Shown here one piece after another: positions 52,687 to 61,670 of a stretch of 64,000 bases of DNA. Source of the DNA: Isotricha intestinalis (lineage: Eukaryota > Ciliophora > Litostomatea > Vestibuliferida > Isotrichidae); NCBI GenBank assembly GCA_023807065.1, contig JAJJLU010000356.1:1-64000 (forward strand), read 5' to 3'. The notes under the pieces are model-generated. The model had not been told where the DNA came from. It saw only the letters and a list, made by a program, of their open reading frames with translations, and made no database searches. Numbering within the stretch: position 1 is the first letter of the stretch; every line of letters starts with the position of its first letter. Both the position numbers and the translations under genes were made by a program.

Positions 52687-54258
52687 TTATACTAATAATG
52701 AAGATTTTTCATTTTCATTTTCAAGTTTAATTATATTTTCTTTTTTATAAATTTTAAAATTATTAATTGAGTTATCATCAAGATTAGAATCATTTTTTTT
52801 ATTTAACTTTTCTTCTTTTTGCCTTTTTAATTCATTAATATAAAATTTAATTAAAGGATATATAATATAAGAACCAAATATTCCAATAATAAAAATAAAT
52901 AAAGATGTAATATATTTAAGCCATAATAACTTATTATTACAATATAAAAACACATTTTCTTTATATTCTTCATAATTTTTTTTATCTTTTATAATATAAT
53001 AAATCCCTTTAAAATTTGAAGAATAAATTTTATTATTAAATAAGCTTTCTAAGCAAATTATACTATTATAAATAAATTCAAATATCATTAAAAATTGAAT
53101 GAAATAAAATAAATGATTATTATTTTTTCCAACACATTTTCCCATCCAAATACAATGATGGTCAAAATTATCAATACAAGTGTTACAAATGAAACAATGC
53201 TTAGATCTTCCTGAATGTTTAATTTCACATATTGGACAATAATCATTAATATTAATATCATAATCTTCAATTAAATTTAATAAAGGAAAAAAATTATTTG
53301 TATAATTTTTAACATTTCCTGGATCTTTTTTAATAAAATAATATAATATAACATAAAAGAAAATATACCACATAACAAACCTTATAAGTGTGTTTAGATT
53401 ATTATTTATAAAAGGAATATTTATAAAAATTATTATAAAAGGAATAATAATTTGATAAGCATAAAAAATAATAATTGTATAAGGATTAAATACAATTTTT
53501 TTATTTTTATTTTTTGTTGAATTTAATATATCGAAAATCTCTTTATCCTTTAATCTCAAAGATAAATCTAAAGAATTTTCACCTTTATGATCTTTAATGT
53601 TAATATCGCTTCCTCTGATTAATAATTTTTTAATAACTCTAATATTTCTAGTACTAACACTTAAGTGAAGTGGAGTTAAACCTTCTTGATTTTGACAATT
53701 AACATTAATATAATTATAGCAAAGTAAAAAATTAATAACTTTTTCACTTTTAAAATAGCATGCCCAATGAAGAGGAGTATTGCCATTTTTATCTCTGTCC
53801 ATTAAATCAAATCCATAAGTTTGATTTAAATAATATATTGGAGTACTTTTATTTGCTTGTGATGCAATATGAATCATATTTAAACCTGATTTATTTCTTA
53901 TTTTTATATCAGCATTATTTTTTAAAAGCAATAATATAATTTTCATATTTCCTTTATATGCTGCATAATGAAGAGGAGTAAAACCTTTATTATTTTGTTT
54001 ATTAATATAATTCATAAAATCAGTAGAAGATGTGTTTTCTCTTGTTTTTTTAATAATTATTTCAGTTAATCTTAAATTATTTATTATACAACTTCTATGA
54101 AGTGCTGTAAATCCATTATCATCAATAAATTCCCAACATTTATTAATAGGGTTTGAAAAAATAGTAATACATTCATCTACTTTTTCTTCTGATATTAACT
54201 GAAAATAATAATCCTTGGTAATATTTTGATTTTGCTTTAAATTATTAAAATTTGACAT
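52687..54258 (-). CDS. Ankyrin-repeat DHHC palmitoyltransferase (HIP14/Akr1 type)
   Basis: A 523-residue multispanning enzyme that attaches palmitate to cysteines of target proteins, typically at the Golgi. Residues about 35-245 hold six ankyrin repeats (for example GNTPLHWACYFKSEKVINFL and GLTPLHLSVSTRNIRVIKKL), which bind substrates. Two membrane helices follow, then the DHHC zinc domain (CPICEIKHSGRSKHCFICN, catalytic DHHC near 365 in NFDHHCIWMGKCVG), two more helices and a charged tail. The ankyrin-plus-DHHC fusion defines the ZDHHC17/13 and yeast Akr1 class. All zinc ligands and the catalytic Cys are present. Confidence 0.95.
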   Translation of the reverse strand: MSNFNNLKQNQNITKDYYFQLISEEKVDECITIFSNPINKCWEFIDDNGFTALHRSCIINNLRLTEIIIKKTRENTSSTDFMNYINKQNNKGFTPLHYAAYKGNMKIILLLLKNNADIKIRNKSGLNMIHIASQANKSTPIYYLNQTYGFDLMDRDKNGNTPLHWACYFKSEKVINFLLCYNYINVNCQNQEGLTPLHLSVSTRNIRVIKKLLIRGSDINIKDHKGENSLDLSLRLKDKEIFDILNSTKNKNKKIVFNPYTIIIFYAYQIIIPFIIIFINIPFINNNLNTLIRFVMWYIFFYVILYYFIKKDPGNVKNYTNNFFPLLNLIEDYDININDYCPICEIKHSGRSKHCFICNTCIDNFDHHCIWMGKCVGKNNNHLFYFIQFLMIFEFIYNSIICLESLFNNKIYSSNFKGIYYIIKDKKNYEEYKENVFLYCNNKLLWLKYITSLFIFIIGIFGSYIIYPLIKFYINELKRQKEEKLNKKNDSNLDDNSINNFKIYKKENIIKLENENEKSSLLV

Positions 54259-54430
54259 ATTAATATTCTTTTATTTTTAATCGAGTTAATTCATTAAAAT
54301 TTACTTTAATTGTAATTAATTTTTTTTCTCTATTAAATCATTAAAAAATAATCAATCACTATACTTTAATCTTTTTATGAGTAATAAACATTATTAATAA
54401 AAATAAAAATATGTTTTATTATTTATAAAA
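54259..54430. promoter_or_regulatory. Divergent intergenic region between DHHC and Mei2-like genes
   Basis: These 172 AT-rich bases separate two outward-facing start codons and should contain both promoters. No motif is identifiable. Confidence 0.35.
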
Positions 54431-55525
54431 ATGATAATAGGCAATAATAACTTCTATCAAAATAAAAATGAAATTGAAAATAAAGATAATGATTTTGAAG
54501 AAATAAATAAAGAAATTTCTAAAGCTTTAATAGATATGAAAATAGAAGATTTAAATGAAAAAAATAATAATGAAAATTCATTAAATTTCTCAGAAGGTGA
54601 AGAAATTAATAATTCATATAATTCAGATATATCAAATTCATCTTTTTCAAATAGATCGTCTCCAATTTTAAATATTCCCAATAATTATTCTAATTTAGGT
54701 TTTTCTAATAATTATAATTCATCAAATAATAGATTCAATAGTTATTCAAATAATAAAATAATGAACTATAATAATTTATTTCATTCTTTCCAAATGGATT
54801 ATTTAAATAATTCTTTTTCTGGTACATCAAATTCTCCTAATTTAATTTTCAATAAAAAAAATAATTATATAAATAACTTTAATATTAATTATATTAATGG
54901 TTATTCAAATAATTTCGAAAAAGAATTTGAAAAATTTCCTTTCAATTATAATAATAACAAAGAAAATTTAGATTCACCAAAATATATAATTCATTTAGAT
55001 AATGTTTTGAAATTAAAAGATAAAAGAACAACAATAATGATAAGACATATTCCGAATAGATATAATTTAAATTTATTAATGAATGAAATAAATAATAAAT
55101 TTTCCGAAAAATTTGATATATTATATCTCCCATTAGATATATCAAATAATTCGAATTTAGGATTTGGATTTATAAATTTTACAAATTCAATTCATATTCT
55201 GTATTTTTTTTCTGAGTTTAATAATAAAAAATGGAACCACTTTAATAGTGGAAAAAGATGTCAACTTGTATATTCTAAAACACAAGGAAAAAAAGATTTA
55301 ATTAAATATATTCAAAGAAAAAATGGAATTAACATTTTTTCAAATAATAATATAAATTTATGTAAACAAAATTTCTTTTATATTCAAAATGATTCTTTAG
55401 ATTTAAGAGCTGATATTGAAATTCCTATTAAATATTATAATGTATTTATAAATTATTATCCTTATTCATTATGTCATAAAAAAGATGAAAATACTTTCAT
55501 CGTTGATAAATACTATAATTTTTAA
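54431..55525 (+). CDS. Mei2-like RNA-binding protein
   Basis: A 364-residue protein. The first 195 residues are Asn/Ser-rich and disordered. Residues about 199-305 are the special C-terminal RNA recognition motif of Mei2 (RRM_2). Its RTTIMIRHIPNRYN matches the family's RTTLMIKNIPNKY, followed by FDILYLPLDISNNSNLGFGF, then KKWNHFNSGKRCQLVYSKTQGK. In fission yeast Mei2 drives meiosis by binding noncoding RNA; plant and protist members affect cell-cycle and developmental switches. Only the single Mei2-type RRM is present; canonical Mei2 has three. The target RNA is unknown. Confidence 0.92.
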   Translation: MIIGNNNFYQNKNEIENKDNDFEEINKEISKALIDMKIEDLNEKNNNENSLNFSEGEEINNSYNSDISNSSFSNRSSPILNIPNNYSNLGFSNNYNSSNNRFNSYSNNKIMNYNNLFHSFQMDYLNNSFSGTSNSPNLIFNKKNNYINNFNINYINGYSNNFEKEFEKFPFNYNNNKENLDSPKYIIHLDNVLKLKDKRTTIMIRHIPNRYNLNLLMNEINNKFSEKFDILYLPLDISNNSNLGFGFINFTNSIHILYFFSEFNNKKWNHFNSGKRCQLVYSKTQGKKDLIKYIQRKNGINIFSNNNINLCKQNFFYIQNDSLDLRADIEIPIKYYNVFINYYPYSLCHKKDENTFIVDKYYNF

Positions 55526-55717
55526 AATTAGTTTTAAAAATAGTTTTTTCAATGTAAAAAGTTATTCAATTCTTAAAAAGATTAAAGAATTCATTTTCTA
55601 TGAATTTTCTTTATAAAGAGGTAAAATGTTTGTTAAAATAATATATTATAAATTAATCATTAAAAAATTTTAATTATAAATACATTTCTAAAATAAAAAT
55701 TAGTTTAAATAAAAAAA

Positions 55718-58312
55718 TTAATGGGGACTAGTATTCATTACTTGATAAGTTACCTTTTTTCTTATATTTTCAGGTAATTCAGAATTATTAGAAAGAGAAT
55801 TAGTTAAATTAGAATTAGAATTAGTTTCAATAAATTTTTGAAAATCTTCATTTTTATTTCCATATTTATAATTTAAATTATTATTTGAATTATTACTATT
55901 TGTAAAATTCTCATAATTTCTAATTTGATTACTATTTGTATTTTGATAAGTATTTAAATCAGTATTACTTAATAAATTTGTATCAGCTTTTGTTCTTTTG
56001 TTTGAAAAATCACTTGAATTAGTTATTTGAGGTTTATGAATATTATGTTCTGATATTAATATATTTTGTTCTGAAGGAATATTAGGAGAATATCTCAAAT
56101 CTCTATTTCCATATGAATTATACATATTAAATAATAAATTTAAATCCCTTTTTAATTCATCTAAATGAATTTCATTTTCATTTATTTTTCTATCAAATTC
56201 ATTGATTATTTGATTTAAAGTATTTGGAGGATAATTACAAATATTACTTTGCTTTAAAGCTTGGTTTTTTTCATCTTTTAACTTAATTATTGTTTCATTA
56301 ATATTAATTGCTTCTTTTAATATTTTATTTAATTTTCCATCTGTGATTTGACTAATTTTACATATAATATATAATAAATCTAAATTTTTATTAATATAAT
56401 TATTTAATGAATCAATATCTTTTATAAGTTTGTTATTTTCAAAGCTTAATCTGGAATTATTATTAACTAAACTGTCATAGTCTTCTTTAATTCTTAAGTT
56501 TTCTTTAATTTTATTATTTAATTGTTTATTCATACATTCAATATTTTCTTTTTGATTTTCTAAATTTAAATCTCTGGAATTGATTTCTTTTTGTAATTCC
56601 TCTAATTTTTGATTAGATTCTTTACAAAAACCTTTTGATTCAAACACTTTTTCATAAATATTTACAAACTCATTATTAATAATTGTTAAAGCATCAATTA
56701 CTCCTTGAATTATTTTTGATTCTTTATCATATTCTAAATTATATTTTTGAATAGGTTGAATTTTTGAGATTTTATTTTTTAAAACTAAAATATTGTCACT
56801 AAAACTTTTTGTCAATAAAGAATTTAAATCTTCATTTGCCATTTTATTAAATATCTCTACATAATTATTTAAATTATTTTGTAAATTTGAAATCAATGAT
56901 TTTATATTTGAAATATAATCATTAAAATAAGTGAATTTTTCTTCATATTGCCCTAATTCAGTTTTTTTTAATTCAATTTCTAATTCTAAATTTTTCATTT
57001 TATCCCTTGCATTATTATTTAGACTTAAACCCTCATTTAACTTATATACAGCTTCATTAACTAATTGTTTTAATTCAGAATTACTTTTTAATAAATCTGA
57101 AATAGTTTGATTTTGTTTATTAATGGTAGTTTTAAGAGAGATATTTTCATTTAAATAATTTCTGTTTGAATTGTTTTCGTTTTGAGAATAAATATCATTG
57201 ACATTATTATCAGTATTACTTCCTTCTTCACTAAAATCCAAAGAATGAATATTTTTCCTTAAATTATCAATATTAAATCTATTTTGACTATTACTTCTGA
57301 ATTTCATATTATTTTCAAAATTGTTATAATCATCAAAAGTATTTAATCTATTATTTGGATTATTATTATTATTTTCAATATCATAACTTTCAATAGATTT
57401 TTTTCTTTTTTTATCTGAATCTTCTTTTTCTTTATTAAATTGTTCAATTTCATATTTAAGAGAATTTACCATTGCTTGAGAAAGAACTAATTCTTTTCTA
57501 TATTCATCAGCTTCATTTTTTAATTTTATAAAATCAATTAGATTTTCTGGAGTAATATACTGATTTATTGTCCCATTTTTTAATAACTCACTATCAATTG
57601 TTTGTTGTAACATTGAAATAATATTTTTTTGTTCTTCAGTTGCATTTGTTTCTTGTTGAAGTAAATTAATAATTTTATCATTTTCATTTTTTAATTGTTT
57701 ATATTTTTCTTTTAATAATTTATATTTTTCTATACTTACATTACTTTTATTACTTCTATCAGTCTGTACTGAATTAATTTCTTTTAGTTCATTATAATTT
57801 TTTGTTAATTTTTTATGCTTTTCTAATAATTCATCATATTTATTTTCATTTTCATCTTTAACAGAAGATTTTTTACTTTCATTTTTTATACTTTCTTCAC
57901 TAACAGGAAATTCTTCATTAGGATTTAAATCTTTTATTCTTTTTTCACATAAAATTTTATATTTATATAAATCATTTAATCTTTTTGCTTGTTCTTGAAT
58001 TTTAGTTTCTAATTGTTCTATGTAAGTTGGTTTTTTAGAATTTTTATTTGTTTGAGAATCTTGAATATATTTTGATACTGATTCTATTTCATATTCTGTA
58101 TCTTCAGCATATAAATTCTGATAATTTGTTCTTGGAATATTTACATTTTGATTTGGGGATTTTAATTGAATATTTTTATTTTGTGTATCTGTATTTAAAG
58201 GATTGTAATTTGGTTTATTTTTTAATTGTAAATCTTTATTAAAGGTTTGAGCAATTTTATTTATTTTATTTGATTTTTTTTCATTTCTTAATTTTGTAAG
58301 TTTCCCTTTCAT
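55718..58312 (-). CDS. Long coiled-coil protein
   Basis: An 864-residue protein dominated by heptad-patterned helices (about 90-260, 400-480 and 580-740), broken by Asn/Ser-rich loops. Examples are YIEQLETKIQEQAKRLNDLY and KYKLLKEKYKQLKNENDKII. There is no membrane segment, signal peptide or known globular domain. The N-terminus is basic. Coiled-coil scaffolds of this kind serve centrosomes, basal bodies or Golgi tethers, but the sequence alone does not choose among them. It is divergent with the transporter gene 86 bases away. Confidence 0.8.
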   Translation of the reverse strand: MKGKLTKLRNEKKSNKINKIAQTFNKDLQLKNKPNYNPLNTDTQNKNIQLKSPNQNVNIPRTNYQNLYAEDTEYEIESVSKYIQDSQTNKNSKKPTYIEQLETKIQEQAKRLNDLYKYKILCEKRIKDLNPNEEFPVSEESIKNESKKSSVKDENENKYDELLEKHKKLTKNYNELKEINSVQTDRSNKSNVSIEKYKLLKEKYKQLKNENDKIINLLQQETNATEEQKNIISMLQQTIDSELLKNGTINQYITPENLIDFIKLKNEADEYRKELVLSQAMVNSLKYEIEQFNKEKEDSDKKRKKSIESYDIENNNNNPNNRLNTFDDYNNFENNMKFRSNSQNRFNIDNLRKNIHSLDFSEEGSNTDNNVNDIYSQNENNSNRNYLNENISLKTTINKQNQTISDLLKSNSELKQLVNEAVYKLNEGLSLNNNARDKMKNLELEIELKKTELGQYEEKFTYFNDYISNIKSLISNLQNNLNNYVEIFNKMANEDLNSLLTKSFSDNILVLKNKISKIQPIQKYNLEYDKESKIIQGVIDALTIINNEFVNIYEKVFESKGFCKESNQKLEELQKEINSRDLNLENQKENIECMNKQLNNKIKENLRIKEDYDSLVNNNSRLSFENNKLIKDIDSLNNYINKNLDLLYIICKISQITDGKLNKILKEAININETIIKLKDEKNQALKQSNICNYPPNTLNQIINEFDRKINENEIHLDELKRDLNLLFNMYNSYGNRDLRYSPNIPSEQNILISEHNIHKPQITNSSDFSNKRTKADTNLLSNTDLNTYQNTNSNQIRNYENFTNSNNSNNNLNYKYGNKNEDFQKFIETNSNSNLTNSLSNNSELPENIRKKVTYQVMNTSPH

Positions 58313-58398
58313 TTTTTTTTATTTTTTATAAAATGAGATTTATAAATGAATAAATTTTACTCATTAAATTAATTCAATTAAGGAATAAAATATATTAA
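58313..58398. promoter_or_regulatory. Compact 86-bp divergent intergenic region
   Basis: Two outward-facing start codons are only 86 bases apart, so promoters must be very short or overlap. The sequence is almost entirely A and T with no recognisable motif. Confidence 0.4.
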
Positions 58399-59505
58399 AT
58401 GGAAGAAAATATTAATCAAGAACAAATTGAATCTTTTATAGAAAAAATTAAAAATAATGAAAGAAAAAAACAAAAGAAAAAAATGAATACTCCTTCCTAT
58501 CAAACAGTAATAATGATAATACTTGGAATTTTTATTTCTTTTTTTTCTCAATGTGAAGTTTCAATTGCAAATACATTATTAGAAAAATATATAAATTGGA
58601 ATAAATTAAAAATGATAATAAGTACAATTGAATTTTTTGTTTATTTTATATTCTCATCGATATTTGCCAAATTCAAATATACTAAATTTAAATTTATTTA
58701 TTTATTCATATCTATCTTATATTGTATAAAAAATTATATTTATTATTATAGTTTTACTAGAAATACTTTTCAATTTCCAAGTATAGCAAATTTTTGGACT
58801 TTTATTATATTAGTATGTTACAATTTATATAAATTTAGAAATAAATTATACCAATTACCTCAATTATATTTCATTGGAATATTTTTTGCATTATTAGCAA
58901 ATATTATCCAGTTTATTAGTTCTTATTTTGAAATTAAAAAAAATTTAGATGATCCATTTAGATTTATATTTTATTATTCTGATCATAGAAATAATTTTTT
59001 AGCTTTTTTATCTGGGTTATCAACATCTTTAATATATATCTTAATGGAAAATTATATAAATGAAAGAAAAGAAATAATTAATTCTCTTCCTCATATTGGA
59101 CTTTATTCTTTTCTTTTTTGTTTGATAATTACCATTTATAAAAAAGAATTTAATTATATTAATTCATCAACAAAAATTTTTCCAATTAATTACCTTATTT
59201 TTTATATAGGTTTAGTTATTTTAAATATAATATTATTATTTATTACTCCTTTTTTCATTAATAAATGTTCTGCATTAGCAATTGGAATATGTTGTTCTAT
59301 GAGATTATTTTTTAAATTCTTCATTAATCAAATTTTTATAACTAAATATTATCAATTAACTAATCCAGGCCATTTATTTGCTTTTATTTTTTTTATTCTT
59401 GGAATTGGATTTGTATGTTTTGAAATTATGAAAGATAATTATCCTAGTATTAGAGAGAGTAGTGGAGCACTTTTACTGAATAAAGATGATCAAGAAGAGA
59501 ATTGA
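58399..59505 (+). CDS. SLC35F/DMT-type multispan transporter
   Basis: A 368-residue membrane protein with about ten hydrophobic helices in a short-loop arrangement typical of the drug/metabolite transporter superfamily. Conserved style of the SLC35F1/F2 (formerly DUF914) group is seen in the first helix with GIFISFFSQCEVSIAN, a NFWTFIILVCYNLYKFRNKL middle and LGIGFVCFEIM near the end. These proteins are endomembrane or plasma-membrane carriers of incompletely known substrates. The basic N-terminus and acidic C-terminal tail are cytosolic by the positive-inside pattern. It is the only gene here that ends in TGA; reading past it would add only four residues before a TAG. Confidence 0.82.
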   Translation: MEENINQEQIESFIEKIKNNERKKQKKKMNTPSYQTVIMIILGIFISFFSQCEVSIANTLLEKYINWNKLKMIISTIEFFVYFIFSSIFAKFKYTKFKFIYLFISILYCIKNYIYYYSFTRNTFQFPSIANFWTFIILVCYNLYKFRNKLYQLPQLYFIGIFFALLANIIQFISSYFEIKKNLDDPFRFIFYYSDHRNNFLAFLSGLSTSLIYILMENYINERKEIINSLPHIGLYSFLFCLIITIYKKEFNYINSSTKIFPINYLIFYIGLVILNIILLFITPFFINKCSALAIGICCSMRLFFKFFINQIFITKYYQLTNPGHLFAFIFFILGIGFVCFEIMKDNYPSIRESSGALLLNKDDQEEN

Positions 59506-60349
59506 TTTCTTAAAAAATAGGAAATAATATATAAAATTTTTTTTAAAAAGATTTTATAAATAATATATTATCAAAATATAAATTAATTAATATTTTAAAT
59601 TGATTTCACTTAAATTAAATTATTATTTAACTGAAATAAAAATATTTTTTCAATATTGATTTTTTTCCTTAAAAAAAGAAATATGTTTGAAATTTTCAAA
59701 TTGAAAATTACATAAATATTAATTAATGACCGATTCCCTTTTTTTTAGGGATTTTTTATAATAATGTTTAAATAAATGATATTATTAACTTATGTAAATT
59801 AATATTTGACAAAATTATTTTAAAATTTTATCAAATTTTTTTTGGAATATAAATTTTTCTTTTATTATTTTATAAATCAAAAATTTTTTTTTTGATAGAT
59901 TTTTGTTGAATAATAAATTTTATAAATAAATATTTTTATCTTGACATTTTAGAGCTTAATGTTGAAAAAAATAAGAATTATAGGAATTAAAGGTAAAGTA
60001 AATGGATTAATTTAAATTTAGTTTCTTTTTTAAATTTAATTTGGAATTCCTCTGTAATTTTAAGTTTATAAGAGAAAGATTTATTTGTCTTAAATTGTTT
60101 ATTTAATTAGATTCTTTAGTAAAAACAAAATATGAAAAATGATTAAAAATAGACACAAACATAAATTTTTTACTCTTATAGAAAATTTAGGAAAAAAAAT
60201 TCAAAGATGCACAAAATTGAAAAAAACCATATTTTTATTTAAAAATAAAATAAAGTATTCAAAATAAAAATAAATTTAAAAACAAAATAATCCTTTTAAT
60301 TAAAATAATTATAAAAATCATTATTTATATAATTTCTCCAATAAAAACA
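59506..60349. other. Intergenic, nothing recognised
   Basis: AT-rich sequence between convergent genes. A small T-loop hairpin (near 59734-59753) is the only structure noticed. I see no coding signal. Confidence 0.5.
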
Positions 60350-61609
60350 TTAGGCATTTAGAATAATTTCATTACATTTTTCCCCAAATTTTTCTTCAAT
60401 TCTTTTAGCATTTAAAATAAGCATTTCAACATCAATTCCATCTAATCTTTGTAATTCTTCAAGAATAGCTGGTAAATCATAAATTAAAATACTATCCTTT
60501 TTCATAAGCATAATAGCTAAAGAAATATAATAAGTATTTTTAAATTTATTTTCTTCACAGAATAAATAATCCCATAATCTCAAAATATCTATCATTAAAA
60601 AATCTTGACTAAAAAATAAAATAAACCATCTAAAAGCAAATAAAGAATAATCTAATTTATGTTTTAAAAAATGTGCATAAATATCTTTATCAACAATTTT
60701 AACTAATTCTTTTAATTTATTAGATTTACCAAAAACTCCTTTATCACATCTATCATCTTCTCTAATAAAAACACTTTTTATTTTATTCATTAAATTATAA
60801 AAAGACCAAAAAGTATCAGCCTCAATATTACATTCATTTTCAATATATATTTTATCAAAAGAATAACAATAATATATTGGAGCAATAATTTCATTCATTC
60901 CTTGAACATAATTTATATCTGGTGAAAATTTAGCATATATAAATAATATTCTTGAAACTACATCTGCATTTGTTTCTATATTATTATTATTATATGTATC
61001 ATTTATATCTTTCATTGTACAATTTCTTCTATTTTCCATCATTGTTTTTATTTTTTCTGGAGACAAAATACTATGAGAATCTGTTGGCTGAAAAAAAAAA
61101 GATAATTGAGTATGTGTTCTATTCATATCTTTTTTTATTTCTTCTAATAAAATTTTATTAGTTTTTTTTTCTAATTTTTTTTTTTCTTCCAAAGATTTTT
61201 CATTGAAATTTTCCAATAATTTAATTTCTTCTTTTAATCTAATTGAAAATTGTTCTTTATAATATTCATATAAATTTCTTTGTGTTTTTAAAACATTTGA
61301 CCATTCTTCACTATTTATTGGTAAATAATCAAAATTTATTTTCCAAATTAAAGAGCGTAATATAGGTAAATCATCTGGTAAACCACATGAACATAACTCT
61401 TTTAATCTTTCTTTATTTTGTGATACAATACTTTCAATAAAACCTCCTGTTTTTTGTATTGTTTGATTTGAACATTTTAATGATCTATTTATTATTGATT
61501 GTAATATTTTTTTTTTCTCAGATTCATTAATTTGGTTATTATTATTATTATCCATGTTTATACTTTGAGATATGTTGTTGTCTTTGTTTTGTAAAATGTG
61601 ATTTTCCAT
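60350..61609 (-). CDS. TBC1D13: TBC1D13-like Rab GTPase-activating protein
   Basis: A 419-residue protein with a TBC domain from about residue 70 to the end. Both catalytic fingers are present: Arg164 in the IxxDxxRT motif (IKKDMNRTH) and Gln236 in YVQGM. The surrounding FIYAKFSPDINYVQGMNEI, then AEADTFWSFYNLM-like segment, then FAFRWFILFFSQDF and IDILRLWDYLF follow TBC1D13 closely, including the long low-complexity loop between the two fingers. It accelerates GTP hydrolysis on Rab proteins (Rab35 in mammals). The N-terminal 35 residues are Asn-rich. The three Rab-like genes in this window are possible but unproven partners. Confidence 0.93.
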   Translation of the reverse strand: MENHILQNKDNNISQSINMDNNNNNQINESEKKKILQSIINRSLKCSNQTIQKTGGFIESIVSQNKERLKELCSCGLPDDLPILRSLIWKINFDYLPINSEEWSNVLKTQRNLYEYYKEQFSIRLKEEIKLLENFNEKSLEEKKKLEKKTNKILLEEIKKDMNRTHTQLSFFFQPTDSHSILSPEKIKTMMENRRNCTMKDINDTYNNNNIETNADVVSRILFIYAKFSPDINYVQGMNEIIAPIYYCYSFDKIYIENECNIEADTFWSFYNLMNKIKSVFIREDDRCDKGVFGKSNKLKELVKIVDKDIYAHFLKHKLDYSLFAFRWFILFFSQDFLMIDILRLWDYLFCEENKFKNTYYISLAIMLMKKDSILIYDLPAILEELQRLDGIDVEMLILNAKRIEEKFGEKCNEIILNA

Positions 61610-61670
61610 TTTCTGTCTTTTTATTAGGTTTTTTAAATTTATTTTTATTTTTTTTAAAATTAAAAAATAT
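61610..61670. promoter_or_regulatory. 61-bp divergent intergenic region
   Basis: The start codons of the TBC gene (minus) and the protease gene (plus) lie 61 bases apart. This is the tightest divergent pair in the window; promoter elements must overlap the transcribed leaders or coding ends. Confidence 0.4.
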
